Counted from the stretch's first letter, positions 42,061 through 51,135 are shown. The stretch is DNA of 64,000 nt from CCY15215 sp039194995 (GCA_039194995.1 JBCCVR010000002.1:1-64000); one strand, 5' to 3'. Numbers and translations: made by a program. Notes: generated from the sequence alone by a model not told the origin.

Positions 42061-44304
42061 TTATGCCACATTAGATTGGGAAACCGCATCATACAAGCTC
42101 AACGCAAACGGATCGAAAGGATGGGGCTTGGCAATGCAATATCCTTGGACGTAATCTATGCCAATTTCGGTAATCTGCTCTAAAATGGCATCATTTTCCA
42201 CAAATTCGGCAATTGTTTTCAAGCCCATTAAATGACCGATACGATTCGTCGCTTCAATCATAGCCGCATTGACCGGATCGCTCATTAAGTTCTTAACAAA
42301 CTGACCGTCAATTTTTAGATAGTCAACGGGTAAGTTTTTCAAGTAATTAAACGAAGACATGCCGCTACCAAAATCATCGAGGGCAAAAGAACAGCCTAAC
42401 TTTTTCAAACGGCGGATGAATTTAGCTGCTTGATTGAGATTGGCGATCGCAGCAGTTTCCGTGATTTCAAAACAAATTCTTTTGGGGGGAATTTGATAGC
42501 AAGCAAATTGCTGCTGTAGAAAGTCAAAAAATCCTTCATCATTGAGACTTAACGCCGAGATATTAACTGCATACCAAGTCGGCATTCTCACAGTCTGGAA
42601 ACTCTTTTCTTTAAAGTAAGAAGACAAGGTTGAAAAGAGCGTCCGCACGACCCAGCGATCGATTTCCGGCATGAGATTGTAACGTTCTGCTGCTGGGATA
42701 AACGTTCCGGGCGAGATTAACTTGCCGCAATCGTCTCGCATGCGAATTAACAGTTCGTAATGAAATTCGCTGGGATTACGGGCATCAACAATGGGTTGAG
42801 CATACAGAAAAAAGCGATCGTCTTCTAAGGCTTTAATAATACGCGAGACCCATTGCATATCCCCTTGTCGCCGCTCGAGATCGATATCTCCGTTTTGATA
42901 GATATAGAGACGATTACCGCCGCGATCTTTGGCGGCATACATGGCTGCATCCGCCCAACTGAGGATTTTTGCACAGCTTTCAACGCCGCGATCGATCGCC
43001 ACGAGACCGACACTCACCCCGACGCTAAACGTTTTCTCTCGCCACTGGAAGCGAAACGCCTTAATACTTTCGATCGCCCGCGTTGCCACTTGCTGGCCTT
43101 TGACAAGGGAACAATAGGGCAGCAAAATGGCAAATTCATCTCCCCCCAAACGCGCGAGAATATCCATCGAACCGAGTTGACTTTGCAAAAGCTGGGCAAC
43201 TTGTCGCAAGAGTTGGTCACCTGCGGCGTGACCTTGGGTATCGTTAATAATTTTAAAGCGATCTAAATCGAGATAGCAGAGGACGTGTTCGTGATGGTTC
43301 AATTTGGCTTCGAGGAGAATTTGCTGCACGTTGCGCTCAAATTCCCGTCGGTTGACTAATCCGGTTAAGGCATCGTGACTGGCTTGCCAAGAAAGCTGAC
43401 TGGCGAGATTGTGAGAGTAGGTGACATCCCGACAGACCAACACGGCTCCCACAATGCGATCGCTCTCCAAACGAATGGGGGCTGCCGAATATTCGATAAT
43501 AAACTCTTGGGAATCGATCGCCCGCAGAAGCATATGACTGGATGAATCGAGGGTATTGCCACGACTCAGCACCCGGGGGATGGGATCGTTGATGGGCGCT
43601 CCCGTGGCGGGATCGAATAACCACAGCACTTTTTCGAGGGACTGACCTTTTGCATCTTCTTCACTCCATCCCGTTAAAGTTTGCGCGACGGGGTTTAACG
43701 ATTGAATTTTTCCTTCTGCATCGGTGGTAATGACCGCATCGCCGATGGAATGCAAAGTGATTTGAGCGAGTTCTTTTTCTTGTAAGAGAGCCTGCTCGAT
43801 TTGGTGGCGATCGCAAATTTCTTGTTTGAGTGCGGTATTCGCAAGGGCGAGTTCGACAGTGCGATCGCGCACGCGCATTTCCAATTCTGCTTTTGCTTGT
43901 TTGAGCGCCTCTGAGGTTTGCTTGCGCTCGATGGCATAACGCAAGGAGCGGATCAAGAGTTCGCGATTGATAAAGCGCTTGACGAGGTAATCTTGAGCGC
44001 CCTGACGCACTGCCTCTACTGCCAGTTCGTTGTCGTCAGTATTGCTCAAGACGATAATGGGGATATGTGGAGCGCGATCGACCAAAGGGTTAAGGGATTC
44101 CAAGCCTTGGGAGTCCGGAAGGGTCAAATCCAAAAAAATGACTTCAAATCTCTCTATTTCCAAATAAGCGAGAGCTTCCTGCAAGCGCTTGGCATAACAA
44201 AAGCTAAACTGACTGACTCCTACACCCTGTAATAATTCTTTGAGCAGTCTAGCCTCTGCAGGATTATCCTCAACCAAGAGTATTTTTACTGAGTTCTCCT
44301 GCAT
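42061..44304 (-). CDS. Response regulator with PAS-GGDEF-EAL output
   Basis: A 747-residue cytoplasmic c-di-GMP enzyme. REC (~5-125): KILLVEDNPAEARLL, phospho-Asp in VIFLDLTLPDSQG, YLVKRF. PAS (~170-290). GGDEF domain with intact ARLGGDEFAILL, so diguanylate cyclase activity is possible. EAL domain with YELLIRM, DDFGSGMSSFNYL and VDYLKIDGQFV, i.e. phosphodiesterase residues retained. A dual-activity or switchable enzyme controlled by phosphorylation is expected; which activity dominates cannot be told. A single-domain REC gene lies 251 bases upstream on the same strand. Confidence 0.93.
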   Translation of the reverse strand: MQENSVKILLVEDNPAEARLLKELLQGVGVSQFSFCYAKRLQEALAYLEIERFEVIFLDLTLPDSQGLESLNPLVDRAPHIPIIVLSNTDDNELAVEAVRQGAQDYLVKRFINRELLIRSLRYAIERKQTSEALKQAKAELEMRVRDRTVELALANTALKQEICDRHQIEQALLQEKELAQITLHSIGDAVITTDAEGKIQSLNPVAQTLTGWSEEDAKGQSLEKVLWLFDPATGAPINDPIPRVLSRGNTLDSSSHMLLRAIDSQEFIIEYSAAPIRLESDRIVGAVLVCRDVTYSHNLASQLSWQASHDALTGLVNRREFERNVQQILLEAKLNHHEHVLCYLDLDRFKIINDTQGHAAGDQLLRQVAQLLQSQLGSMDILARLGGDEFAILLPYCSLVKGQQVATRAIESIKAFRFQWREKTFSVGVSVGLVAIDRGVESCAKILSWADAAMYAAKDRGGNRLYIYQNGDIDLERRQGDMQWVSRIIKALEDDRFFLYAQPIVDARNPSEFHYELLIRMRDDCGKLISPGTFIPAAERYNLMPEIDRWVVRTLFSTLSSYFKEKSFQTVRMPTWYAVNISALSLNDEGFFDFLQQQFACYQIPPKRICFEITETAAIANLNQAAKFIRRLKKLGCSFALDDFGSGMSSFNYLKNLPVDYLKIDGQFVKNLMSDPVNAAMIEATNRIGHLMGLKTIAEFVENDAILEQITEIGIDYVQGYCIAKPHPFDPFALSLYDAVSQSNVA

Positions 44305-44554
44305 AGTTCTATAACTTGTTTTTTATGTTCGTGTTTTTATTATGTCTTAATACTTACTGCGGTTTTGGTGTATATGTATATGTTTTTTCACAAATCTTAA
44401 CTTTGCTGAAAGTAGTAGGAAATACTAAATTGTTTTTTGTAAACAAATATAAAAAAATTGCCTCATGAGCTTGATAGCTGGCAAGAGGCATGGAGATATG
44501 AGTTCCGCAATCCTGCAATTTTGGCAAGGAATTCCGGAAGTTTTGGTTTTTGTC
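44305..44554. other. Intergenic region between two receiver genes
   Basis: A/T-rich 250 bases. A possible hairpin TGCCTC ... GAGGCA (44459-44464 / 44485-44490) lies shortly after the upstream REC gene and may terminate or attenuate; nothing else was recognised. Confidence 0.4.
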
Positions 44555-44983
44555 TCAGGCTGGTGGTAAAATTGCCTCTGTCAGCCAAAATTCCTCAATT
44601 TTGCGAACAACTTTAAATAGCTGCTGGAGACTGCTAGACTTATTTAAGTAACAGTTGGCGTGAAGGGTATAACTGGCAAGAATATCATCTTCATTTCTAG
44701 AGGTTGTTAAAATGAGAACGGGAATACTTTTGAGGTCGGGGTCGGTTTTAATTTCGGCCAAGACTTCGTGGCCGTTTTTTCTAGGTAAGTTTAAGTCGAG
44801 GAGAATCAAATCCGGACGGGGCATGTCGTTGTAATTTTCTTCCTGACGCAGGTAAGAGATCGCTTCTACTCCATCGCCCGCATTGATGATTTGGTGATTT
44901 CCCCCACTTTCTTTGAAAGCCTCTTCAATCAGACGGACGTGAGCGAGGTTATCTTCAACTAATAAAATATTGCAGTTTTTCAT
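44555..44983 (-). CDS. Single-domain response regulator, Rcp1-like
   Basis: A 142-residue stand-alone receiver. Acidic pair and phosphorylation site are visible: ILLVEDNLAHVRLIEEAF, phospho-Asp in LILLDLNLPRKNGHEVL, Thr in VLILTTSRNEDDI and Lys in CYLNKSSS. The long loop LRQEENYNDMPRPD and LPRKNG are typical of the Rcp1 (phytochrome-partner) class widespread in cyanobacteria. No output domain, so it probably relays phosphate or binds a partner; its kinase is not adjacent. Confidence 0.9.
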   Translation of the reverse strand: MKNCNILLVEDNLAHVRLIEEAFKESGGNHQIINAGDGVEAISYLRQEENYNDMPRPDLILLDLNLPRKNGHEVLAEIKTDPDLKSIPVLILTTSRNEDDILASYTLHANCYLNKSSSLQQLFKVVRKIEEFWLTEAILPPA

Positions 44984-45312
44984 ATTCTATTATTCAGTCG
45001 GAGGTGGTAAACCAATACTGCGATCGCCATATTTGTTAACCAATACTGCGATCGCCATATTTGTTTACATTACGAACTCATACTTTGTACTTTATACAAT
45101 ATTTCTTTACATTGTGCAACAATTACAGAAAATACGGGACTCGAACGCGACCCCTAATTTTGTTGTTTTTCTTGATTAAGTGATTTTTCGATCGCGAAAT
45201 ATTTTTCGATCTCGACTTGGTTTTGTGCGGGTAGAACAATTTGACAGAAACGAGTCACTTACCTAAGATTAAAAATAATGAGAAAGTCTTGAGTCATATC
45301 CTCGGGAAAGCA
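44984..45312. other. Divergent intergenic region with a tandem duplication
   Basis: About 330 bases between the REC gene and the first Ser/Thr kinase. It contains a perfect 28-base tandem duplication and A/T-rich flanks; both promoters should lie here. An in-frame TTG at 45241 could extend the kinase by 24 codons. Confidence 0.5.
45010..45065 (+). repeat. Perfect 28-bp tandem duplication containing HIP1
   Basis: Two adjacent identical copies (45010-45037 and 45038-45065) begin AACCAATACTGCGATCGCCA and end TATTTGTT. Identity is 28/28, implying recent duplication. It lies 20-80 bases upstream of the REC gene start on the minus strand. Confidence 0.9.
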
Positions 45313-46809
45313 ATGCACCAAATCGGCAAGACGATTCAAAAACGCTATTATCTTTTGGGAATTTTGGGGGAAGGAGGAAGCGGTATTACCTACCATGCCA
45401 AAGATATCCAAAACAAAGAGAATGTCGCTCTCAAAGCACTTTCTCTCCAATATTTACAAGATTGGCAAGCGATCGATCGCTTTGAGCGAGAAGCCAAGAT
45501 TTTAGAGCAACTCAATCATCCCGCAATTCCTCGCTATTTAGATTATTTTCAAATCGATACAAAGAGCGATCGCTACTTCTATATCGTACAGGAACTCGCA
45601 CCCGGTCGTGCTTTAGATCGTTGGATAGCGGAAGGTTGGCGAGTGACGGAAACTGAAGTGAAAGCGATCGCCAAACAAATCCTCGAAATTTTAGTTTACC
45701 TGCACGATCTTTCTCCTCCGGTCATTCACCGGGATATCAAGCCACAAAATCTCATTCGACGGGAAGACGGGAAAATATTTCTCGTGGATTTTGGTGCTGT
45801 GCAACAAACCTATCAAAGTACCCTTGCAAGAAGCAGTACGGTAGTGGGAACGTTTGGTTATATGGCACCGGAACAGTTCATCGGTCAAGCCGTTCCCGCT
45901 ACGGATTTATACGGCTTGGGAGCTACCTTATTGTTTATTTTAACCCATCGTTCTCCGGCGGACTTTCCGACCGAGGGATTGAAGCTCGAGTTTCGCGATC
46001 GCGTGCCAACTTCTCCAGAGTTTGGCGAATGGCTGGAAAAACTCCTCGAACCCGATCTCGGCGATCGCTTTGAGAATCCAAAGCAAGCACTAAAAGCCTT
46101 ATTAAGTCCGAAAATTCAAACTGCGCGATCGCCTGTTTTTAAACGTCGCAAAAATCGAGCAATTTTAGCGCTAGGAATAACAACTGTTTTAGCGATCGGG
46201 TATGTATATCGTTATGCTTTCCTCAGCAGTCTGGGATTTACTCCCGAACCGTTTTATAAAGCGATTCTGGATGGCAATATTGAAACACTCCAATACTATT
46301 TAGATCGGGGCATTCGGGTTAATACACGAGATATGTTAGGCAGCAGTCCCTTGCATTGGTCGGTCACGAATCAACATGCCGATGTTATTTTATTATTAAT
46401 TCAGCATGGCGCAAAACTCGACAAAACATATCCCACAGATAACCATCAAGTTTTACACATTGCCGTACAGCAAGAAACCATAGATATCGCCAAATTATTA
46501 GTAGAACATGGTGCGGATGTTAATGCCCGAGATGATTTGGGAAGAACTCCCCTTCATTCTGCTATTTATAAACCCGATGTTCGTTCTGCTTTTTATTACG
46601 GAATGCAAGGAACATCAACCCAGCCTTCCTCAGAAATTATTGCTTTACTGTTGCAAAATGGTGCGGATGCCAATGCACGAGATTCGAGCAATATGACTCC
46701 ATTAGATTATGCCACCCGAGTCAGGGTCAAAGAATTAGAAATAGTAGATGACGTTGAAAATCTGCTTTACAGCTATGGTGCAGAACCAAGACAACATGAT
46801 AACCAATAA
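45313..46809 (+). CDS. Ser/Thr protein kinase with TM helix and ankyrin repeats
   Basis: A 498-residue Hanks-type kinase. Glycine loop GILGEGGSGITYHA, catalytic VALKAL Lys, HRDIKPQN catalytic loop, DFGAVQ, and the activation segment GTFGYMAPEQ are all intact. A TM helix (~ residues 280-300, ILALGITTVLAIGYVYRYAF) follows the kinase domain, and the rest is four to five ankyrin repeats (e.g. LLGSSPLHWSVTNQHADVIL, GADVNARDDLGRTPLHSAIY). If the kinase is cytoplasmic, the ankyrin domain faces the periplasm or lumen, an unusual receptor layout. ATG 45313 preferred over TTG 45241 because of GGGAAAG upstream. Tandem with a paralogous kinase. Confidence 0.9.
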   Translation: MHQIGKTIQKRYYLLGILGEGGSGITYHAKDIQNKENVALKALSLQYLQDWQAIDRFEREAKILEQLNHPAIPRYLDYFQIDTKSDRYFYIVQELAPGRALDRWIAEGWRVTETEVKAIAKQILEILVYLHDLSPPVIHRDIKPQNLIRREDGKIFLVDFGAVQQTYQSTLARSSTVVGTFGYMAPEQFIGQAVPATDLYGLGATLLFILTHRSPADFPTEGLKLEFRDRVPTSPEFGEWLEKLLEPDLGDRFENPKQALKALLSPKIQTARSPVFKRRKNRAILALGITTVLAIGYVYRYAFLSSLGFTPEPFYKAILDGNIETLQYYLDRGIRVNTRDMLGSSPLHWSVTNQHADVILLLIQHGAKLDKTYPTDNHQVLHIAVQQETIDIAKLLVEHGADVNARDDLGRTPLHSAIYKPDVRSAFYYGMQGTSTQPSSEIIALLLQNGADANARDSSNMTPLDYATRVRVKELEIVDDVENLLYSYGAEPRQHDNQ

Positions 46810-46842
46810 GGAAAAATATCATAAATCTTAAAAGAGGGCAAG

Positions 46843-48228
46843 ATGCAACACCATCAAACCGGAGAAATTGTTAATAACGCATACCAAATTCTCGATATTT
46901 TAGGACGGGGAGGGACGGGAATAACTTATAAGGCACTGCATTTACAAAGCCAAGAAATTGTTGCCTTAAAAACCCTCTCCCTCAAACAGATAAAAGAGTG
47001 GAAAGTTTTGGAACTATTTGAACGAGAAGCAAAAACTCTATCGCGATTGAATCATTCTGGGATTCCTCGCTATCTTGATTTTTTTTGGGTAGACGATCCG
47101 AGCGATCGCCGTTTTTACATCGCGCAACAGTTAGTTGAAGGGGTTTCTCTCGAAATTTTTGTTACTGAGGGTGGATTTAATAATCCCACGCAAGTTTGGA
47201 ATTTTGCAGGAATTGTTCTGGAAATTCTGATTTATTTGCAAGACTATCAACCTCCAATTATTCATCGAGATATTAAGCCACAAAATATTATTATTCAACC
47301 GCCGATTTCTGGAGAAAGTCAAGCCAAAGAACGAGTTTTTCTCGTTGATTTTGGTGCGGTACAAGATACTTATCGCCATACGATTACCCGAGGGAGTACG
47401 GTGGTGGGAACTTATGGATATATGGCACCGGAACAATTTCGCGGTCAAGCCGTTCTCGCTACAGATTTGTATGGTTTAGGTGCAACATTATTATTTATTT
47501 TAACTCAAAAGAATCCTTCCGATTTACCCCGACGCAATCTCAAAATCGATTTTCGTTCCGTGATTACCCTCGATCCTCCTTTTGCAGATTGGTTGGAAAA
47601 AATGCTCGAACCTGCCCTAGAAGATCGTTTTGCCTCAGCACGAGAAGCACTAGCAGTTTTAAGAGGAGAAGAAAAGATTAGAACCACTCCCCGACTGATA
47701 AAACCTCCTAACAGTCCTGTTTCCTTACAAAGTAGCGAGGCTATCTTAAAAATTGAAATTCCTCCTGTTGGTTTTCGCAGCGATCGCGGTCTTTTATACG
47801 GAAGAATTGTTTTTATTTGGAATGGAATTTTATTATTTTTAGTTTCGTCAATGCTGCTTTTTTCTCTAATTTTAACACCTACAAACTATTTAACTTTTGG
47901 TATTTTTGTTATTTTGGCATTATGGATGTTACGCAAGTTTCTCTATACCAATCTCTCTCGCATTCGTTTGGAAATTGAGCCACCCACCATACGCTTACAA
48001 AAATCTCTTTGGGGAATGCGTCATCAAAATATTCAGTGTCAACTCATCCCTCGCGATCGCGTCCGGGTTAAGTTAAGTCGTTTCCCCAAGTTCGAGAGAT
48101 TATTTTCAGTCTGTCAAATCAAAACTGCAAGGAAAACGATTTTTTTTGGTTTCTTCCTGACTGCAAAGGAGCAAGAGTGGTTAAGTGCTGAAATCAATGA
48201 ATTTTTAGAACGGAAAAAGACACGATGA
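46843..48228 (+). CDS. Ser/Thr protein kinase with C-terminal membrane domain
   Basis: A 461-residue kinase, paralogue of its upstream neighbour (33-base gap, probably one operon). Motifs: ILGRGGTGITYKA, VALKTL, HRDIKPQN, LVDFGAVQDT, GTYGYMAPEQFRGQAV. After the kinase domain (~270) comes a linker and two hydrophobic helices (GILLFLVSSMLLFSLILTP, LTFGIFVILALWMLRKFL) forming a hairpin, then ~100 cytoplasmic basic residues (IRLQKSLWGMRHQNIQCQL) of a PH-like beta-rich look. It shares the kinase but not the ankyrin part with the first gene. Confidence 0.9.
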   Translation: MQHHQTGEIVNNAYQILDILGRGGTGITYKALHLQSQEIVALKTLSLKQIKEWKVLELFEREAKTLSRLNHSGIPRYLDFFWVDDPSDRRFYIAQQLVEGVSLEIFVTEGGFNNPTQVWNFAGIVLEILIYLQDYQPPIIHRDIKPQNIIIQPPISGESQAKERVFLVDFGAVQDTYRHTITRGSTVVGTYGYMAPEQFRGQAVLATDLYGLGATLLFILTQKNPSDLPRRNLKIDFRSVITLDPPFADWLEKMLEPALEDRFASAREALAVLRGEEKIRTTPRLIKPPNSPVSLQSSEAILKIEIPPVGFRSDRGLLYGRIVFIWNGILLFLVSSMLLFSLILTPTNYLTFGIFVILALWMLRKFLYTNLSRIRLEIEPPTIRLQKSLWGMRHQNIQCQLIPRDRVRVKLSRFPKFERLFSVCQIKTARKTIFFGFFLTAKEQEWLSAEINEFLERKKTR

Positions 48229-48262
48229 ACTTAATTTGTGCTATCAAGTACCATGACAATTT

Positions 48263-48565
48263 CTATTTCGTTAAAGTCCTAACACTTGCTAGTTTCTCTT
48301 GAATCCATGAGTTTACTAGATCGCTTACCGAGATCCCTTGTTTTCCGGCTAGATCGAGAAGTTGTTGATAAAGTTCTTTTTCTATTTCATAATAAACTTT
48401 CCCGCCTTCAACCTTAAAATGAACTTGAAATTCAACAGGATCGCAGCGATCCCAATATTCAGACATATCGCGATCGCTCCAACGATCTCCCAACTCGTCA
48501 TAAGTCTTTGCTAACTCTTGAGAATTAGGAAGATGATTTTTTTTGATATCTTTTTCGTTCGCCAT
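48263..48565 (-). CDS. BrnA-like antitoxin
   Basis: A 100-residue protein overlapping the upstream toxin-like gene by 41 bases. The C-terminal half (YYEIEKELYQQLLDLAGKQG, then ISVSDLVNSWIQEKL) is a helix-turn-helix pattern like the ribbon-helix-helix antitoxin BrnA/CopG. The N-terminal SDRDMSEYWDRCDPVEF is the toxin-binding segment typical of this class. Toxin-first order with overlap fits brnTA. Confidence 0.72.
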   Translation of the reverse strand: MANEKDIKKNHLPNSQELAKTYDELGDRWSDRDMSEYWDRCDPVEFQVHFKVEGGKVYYEIEKELYQQLLDLAGKQGISVSDLVNSWIQEKLASVRTLTK

Positions 48566-48839
48566 CAGTCATGTCCCTTGCAGATAAAATTAGTGCGTTG
48601 CGATCGAGTTTGTAAATAAAGAAAACAATTAAATAGCGTCCCGAATTGGTTCGACCATAAGCAGAATAAACATCTTCATTTTCGCGATCGCCTTTTTCAA
48701 CAAACTTAATAATTGGAAAGCGAGCAAAAACTTCAATAACCTCTTCGGGAAAAACGCCATGTTTGCGATCTAGTTTCTCCACAATCCTTTCGAGGAAGAT
48801 GAAGTCATAGATATTTAACAGGATTGTATCTCCTTTCAC
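48525..48839 (-). CDS. BrnT-like RNase toxin
   Basis: A 104-residue protein with the BrnT layout: KLDRKHGVFPEEVIEVFARF (K-x-x-x-HGV-x-x-EE-x-x-x-VF), YSAYGRTNSGRYLIVFFIY, and the C-terminal ALILSARDMTDGERKRYQKK (S-A-R ... E-R-x-x-Y), which hold the RelE-fold active-site Arg/His/Tyr-type residues. Predicted translation-blocking RNase. Precedes and overlaps the antitoxin gene. The N-terminus (MKGDTILLNIYDFIF) differs from classical BrnT, so the subfamily is inferred. Confidence 0.75.
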   Translation of the reverse strand: MKGDTILLNIYDFIFLERIVEKLDRKHGVFPEEVIEVFARFPIIKFVEKGDRENEDVYSAYGRTNSGRYLIVFFIYKLDRNALILSARDMTDGERKRYQKKSSS

Positions 48840-48981
48840 TCAATCTTGCTATACTCTACCGCTATTGTTCGCGATCTTTGCTTCCCCAGATATTTTTTAG
48901 CGATCGCTCAAAATTATTGGGAATTACAGAGCCGCAGAGCCATGCCTTCAGCGCTTAAACGGCCAAGCGATCGCGCCTCAA

Positions 48982-48990
48982 TGGTATAAT
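48982..48990 (+). promoter_or_regulatory. Extended -10 promoter of pdhA
   Basis: TGGTATAAT contains a perfect TATAAT (48985-48990) with an upstream TG. Transcription would start near 48997, giving a ~60-base leader to pdhA. A good -35 is not present, as is allowed for extended -10 promoters. Confidence 0.5.
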
Positions 48991-49057
48991 AGCCAACTGC
49001 TCTAGCATTACCGCCAGAGAAGAATAAATTATAGTTGCACCAACCCTTAAAAATTTT

Positions 49058-50095
49058 ATGAGCGAAGTTACAGAACGCCCCCTCCCTCAAGTCGATACCT
49101 CGGATGTGAAGCTCACCAAAGAAGAGGCATTGATGCTCTACGAAGATATGGTACTAGGGCGACAGTTCGAAGATAAATGCGCTGAGATGTACTATCGGGG
49201 CAAAATGTTTGGATTTGTTCACCTCTATAACGGACAGGAAGCGGTTTCTACTGGCGTGATCAAAGCCATGCGCCAAGATGAAGACTATGTTTCCAGCACT
49301 TACCGGGATCACGTCCACGCCCTCAGTGCAGGTGTACCTGCTCGCGAGGTCATGTCAGAATTGTTCGGCAAGGAAACGGGCTGTAGCAGGGGACGGGGGG
49401 GATCGATGCACATGTTCTCCGAACCCCATCGTTTGTTAGGCGGTTATGCTTTTGTTGCTGAAGGCATTCCCGTAGCAACTGGGGCGGCATTTCAGAGCAA
49501 ATATCGCCGGGAAGCGCTTGGGGATGAAAGTGCCGATCAAGTGACTGCCTGTTTTTTTGGGGATGGTGCCAGCAATAACGGGCAGTTTTTTGAATGTTTG
49601 AATATGTCCGCCCTTTGGAAATTGCCCATCCTTTACGTGGTGGAAAATAATAAATGGGCGATCGGCATGGCTCACGATCGCGCCACTTCCCAACCGGAAA
49701 TTTACAAAAAAGCCAGCGTTTTCGGCATGCACGGGGTAGAAGTGGATGGGATGGATCTCCTAGCGGTGCGAAAAGTGGCGCAAGAAGCGATCGCTCGGGC
49801 TCGGGCGGGGGAAGGGCCCACGCTCATCGAGGCTCTGACTTATCGCTTCCGGGGTCACTCCCTCGCGGATCCAGACGAACTTCGCAGCCAACATGAAAAG
49901 GAATTTTGGAATGCCAGAGATCCCATCGTGCGCTTTGCCAGTCACGTTCTCGCGCAAAATTTGCTCACTCAGGAGGAACTAGACGCGATCGATCGGAAAA
50001 TTCATGACGTTATTGAGGATGCCGTGACATTTGCTGAGTCCAGTGCGGAACCCGATCCTCGCGAACTCTATCGTTATATCTTTGCAGAGGCGTAA
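49058..50095 (+). CDS. pdhA: Pyruvate dehydrogenase E1 component alpha subunit
   Basis: Decarboxylates pyruvate with thiamine diphosphate, feeding acetyl-CoA synthesis. The 345-residue protein has YRDHVHALSAGV, GRGGSMHMFS, the TPP motif GDGASNNGQFFECLNMSALW ending in ENNKWAIGM, and YRFRGHSLADPDELRS with the phosphorylation-loop region of E1-alpha. Length and motifs match cyanobacterial/plastid PdhA. The beta subunit gene is not adjacent, as is usual in cyanobacteria. A strong palindrome follows. Confidence 0.96.
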   Translation: MSEVTERPLPQVDTSDVKLTKEEALMLYEDMVLGRQFEDKCAEMYYRGKMFGFVHLYNGQEAVSTGVIKAMRQDEDYVSSTYRDHVHALSAGVPAREVMSELFGKETGCSRGRGGSMHMFSEPHRLLGGYAFVAEGIPVATGAAFQSKYRREALGDESADQVTACFFGDGASNNGQFFECLNMSALWKLPILYVVENNKWAIGMAHDRATSQPEIYKKASVFGMHGVEVDGMDLLAVRKVAQEAIARARAGEGPTLIEALTYRFRGHSLADPDELRSQHEKEFWNARDPIVRFASHVLAQNLLTQEELDAIDRKIHDVIEDAVTFAESSAEPDPRELYRYIFAEA

Positions 50096-50411
50096 ATGCC
50101 AGCCATTTTCAATAGGGTAAAATCTAATTCATTCCATTGTATTAATTTTTAATTCCCTGCAAAAAGGGATGGTTTCTCTAGAGAAACCATCCCTTTCCGT
50201 ATAATCGCGTTTTTTATATTCAGGGTCTCTTATGGAGATGACCCCATTTAAAAAGTAGAGTCTTTATTTCAGGCGACCCTATTTAAACTTTTACTATCCT
50301 GTCAGGGATCGCGCTTTTTCCAAGAATCCATAATATTTTCTTTATGTTTTTTGATTTTCTGCCTTGTTTCAAAGAATTCTTCGATCGCCAAGTTGGCAAG
50401 CGATCGCATTC
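50096..50411. other. Intergenic region downstream of pdhA
   Basis: Contains the 34-bp palindrome and, further on (50220-50300), GGGTCTC...GACCC and GACCCTATTTAAA segments that can form smaller hairpins. No gene is supported. Confidence 0.5.
50163..50196. terminator. Perfect 34-bp palindrome, probable bidirectional terminator
   Basis: Left arm AAAGGGATGGTTTCTCT and right arm AGAGAAACCATCCCTTT are exact reverse complements, giving a 17-bp stem with essentially no loop. It lies 67 bases after the pdhA stop, between convergent genes. No long U-tract follows, but terminal A/T pairs give short U-runs in both directions. Confidence 0.65.
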
Positions 50412-50783
50412 TCAAGTTTTCGTCAGCGAGACAGGGCGCGGTTTTTGCAATCTTTCCGTGACAAGGGCTTCTGAGGAAGCCATATCGTATTTAACGAGAT
50501 TGGCTAATTCTTGCAGTTGCCCGATCGCCTCGGCTCCTTCTAATTTCATCAACTCGCGATCGTCTCGCATCTCCGTCCAGGTAATTCCGTAATCGGATAC
50601 GAGGAAGCGAATCAGATGATTTTCTCCCAAACTCACCATAAACGAAGCGCTATTCATCTCGTCCCCACAGGTATAACAAGATGCTAAATAATCTCGATTC
50701 TCCAATACTGTTGCCAGTGCTTGTAGATTCATCACGAGATCGCGAACGAATTGACGGTGCTGTTGTGCTAATCGTAAGAACAC
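50412..50783 (-). CDS. DUF1815 family protein
   Basis: A 123-residue soluble cyanobacterial protein. The characteristic block ASCYTCGDEMNSASFMVSLG, GENHLIRFLVSDYGITWTEM and LMKLEGAEAIGQLQELANLV identifies DUF1815; function unknown. The start is GTG at 50783 because GGAGG stands 8 bases before it; an in-frame GTG at 50807 has no such site. The C-x2-C could bind metal. Confidence 0.8.
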   Translation of the reverse strand: MFLRLAQQHRQFVRDLVMNLQALATVLENRDYLASCYTCGDEMNSASFMVSLGENHLIRFLVSDYGITWTEMRDDRELMKLEGAEAIGQLQELANLVKYDMASSEALVTERLQKPRPVSLTKT

Positions 50784-50939
50784 GGCATTTTCCTCCAAAC
50801 ACCACACATACTCTATTCTAATTCTTTTAACATTTTCTTAAGATTTTGTCTCAATCGGGCTGATTCAGATAATTGGCGATCGCGCGATCGCTTGATTTGA
50901 AAAAGTTATAACCCAATTGAATTATCTAATCGGATCGAG

Positions 50940-50957
50940 TTGGACAATATTGTCCAA
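50940..50957. promoter_or_regulatory. 18-bp palindrome, operator candidate
   Basis: TTGGACAATATTGTCCAA is a perfect dyad in the region upstream of ndhD and of the divergent DUF1815 gene. Its length and A/T centre suit a dimeric repressor or LysR-type site. The regulator is unknown. Confidence 0.5.
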
Positions 50958-51135
50958 TTTCTGCGCGATACTCTTCCCGATGAAGGCTTATCCCTGTCAT
51001 AACGGCGCATTCCTCAAATGCGATCGTTTGTTGACATTGTTTTTATACTCCGCCGTTCTTACTAATACATATTTTCAATTTTTTGTCAAGGTTTTCGCGA
51101 ATTTAATTTTTTTAGCGATCGCTACCCAACCAAAA

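Noticed and set aside
45134..45155. GGGACTCGAACGCGACCCC resembling a reverse-strand tRNA T-arm
   Set aside because: The flanking bases do not pair as a T-stem, and no anticodon or acceptor arm is found.
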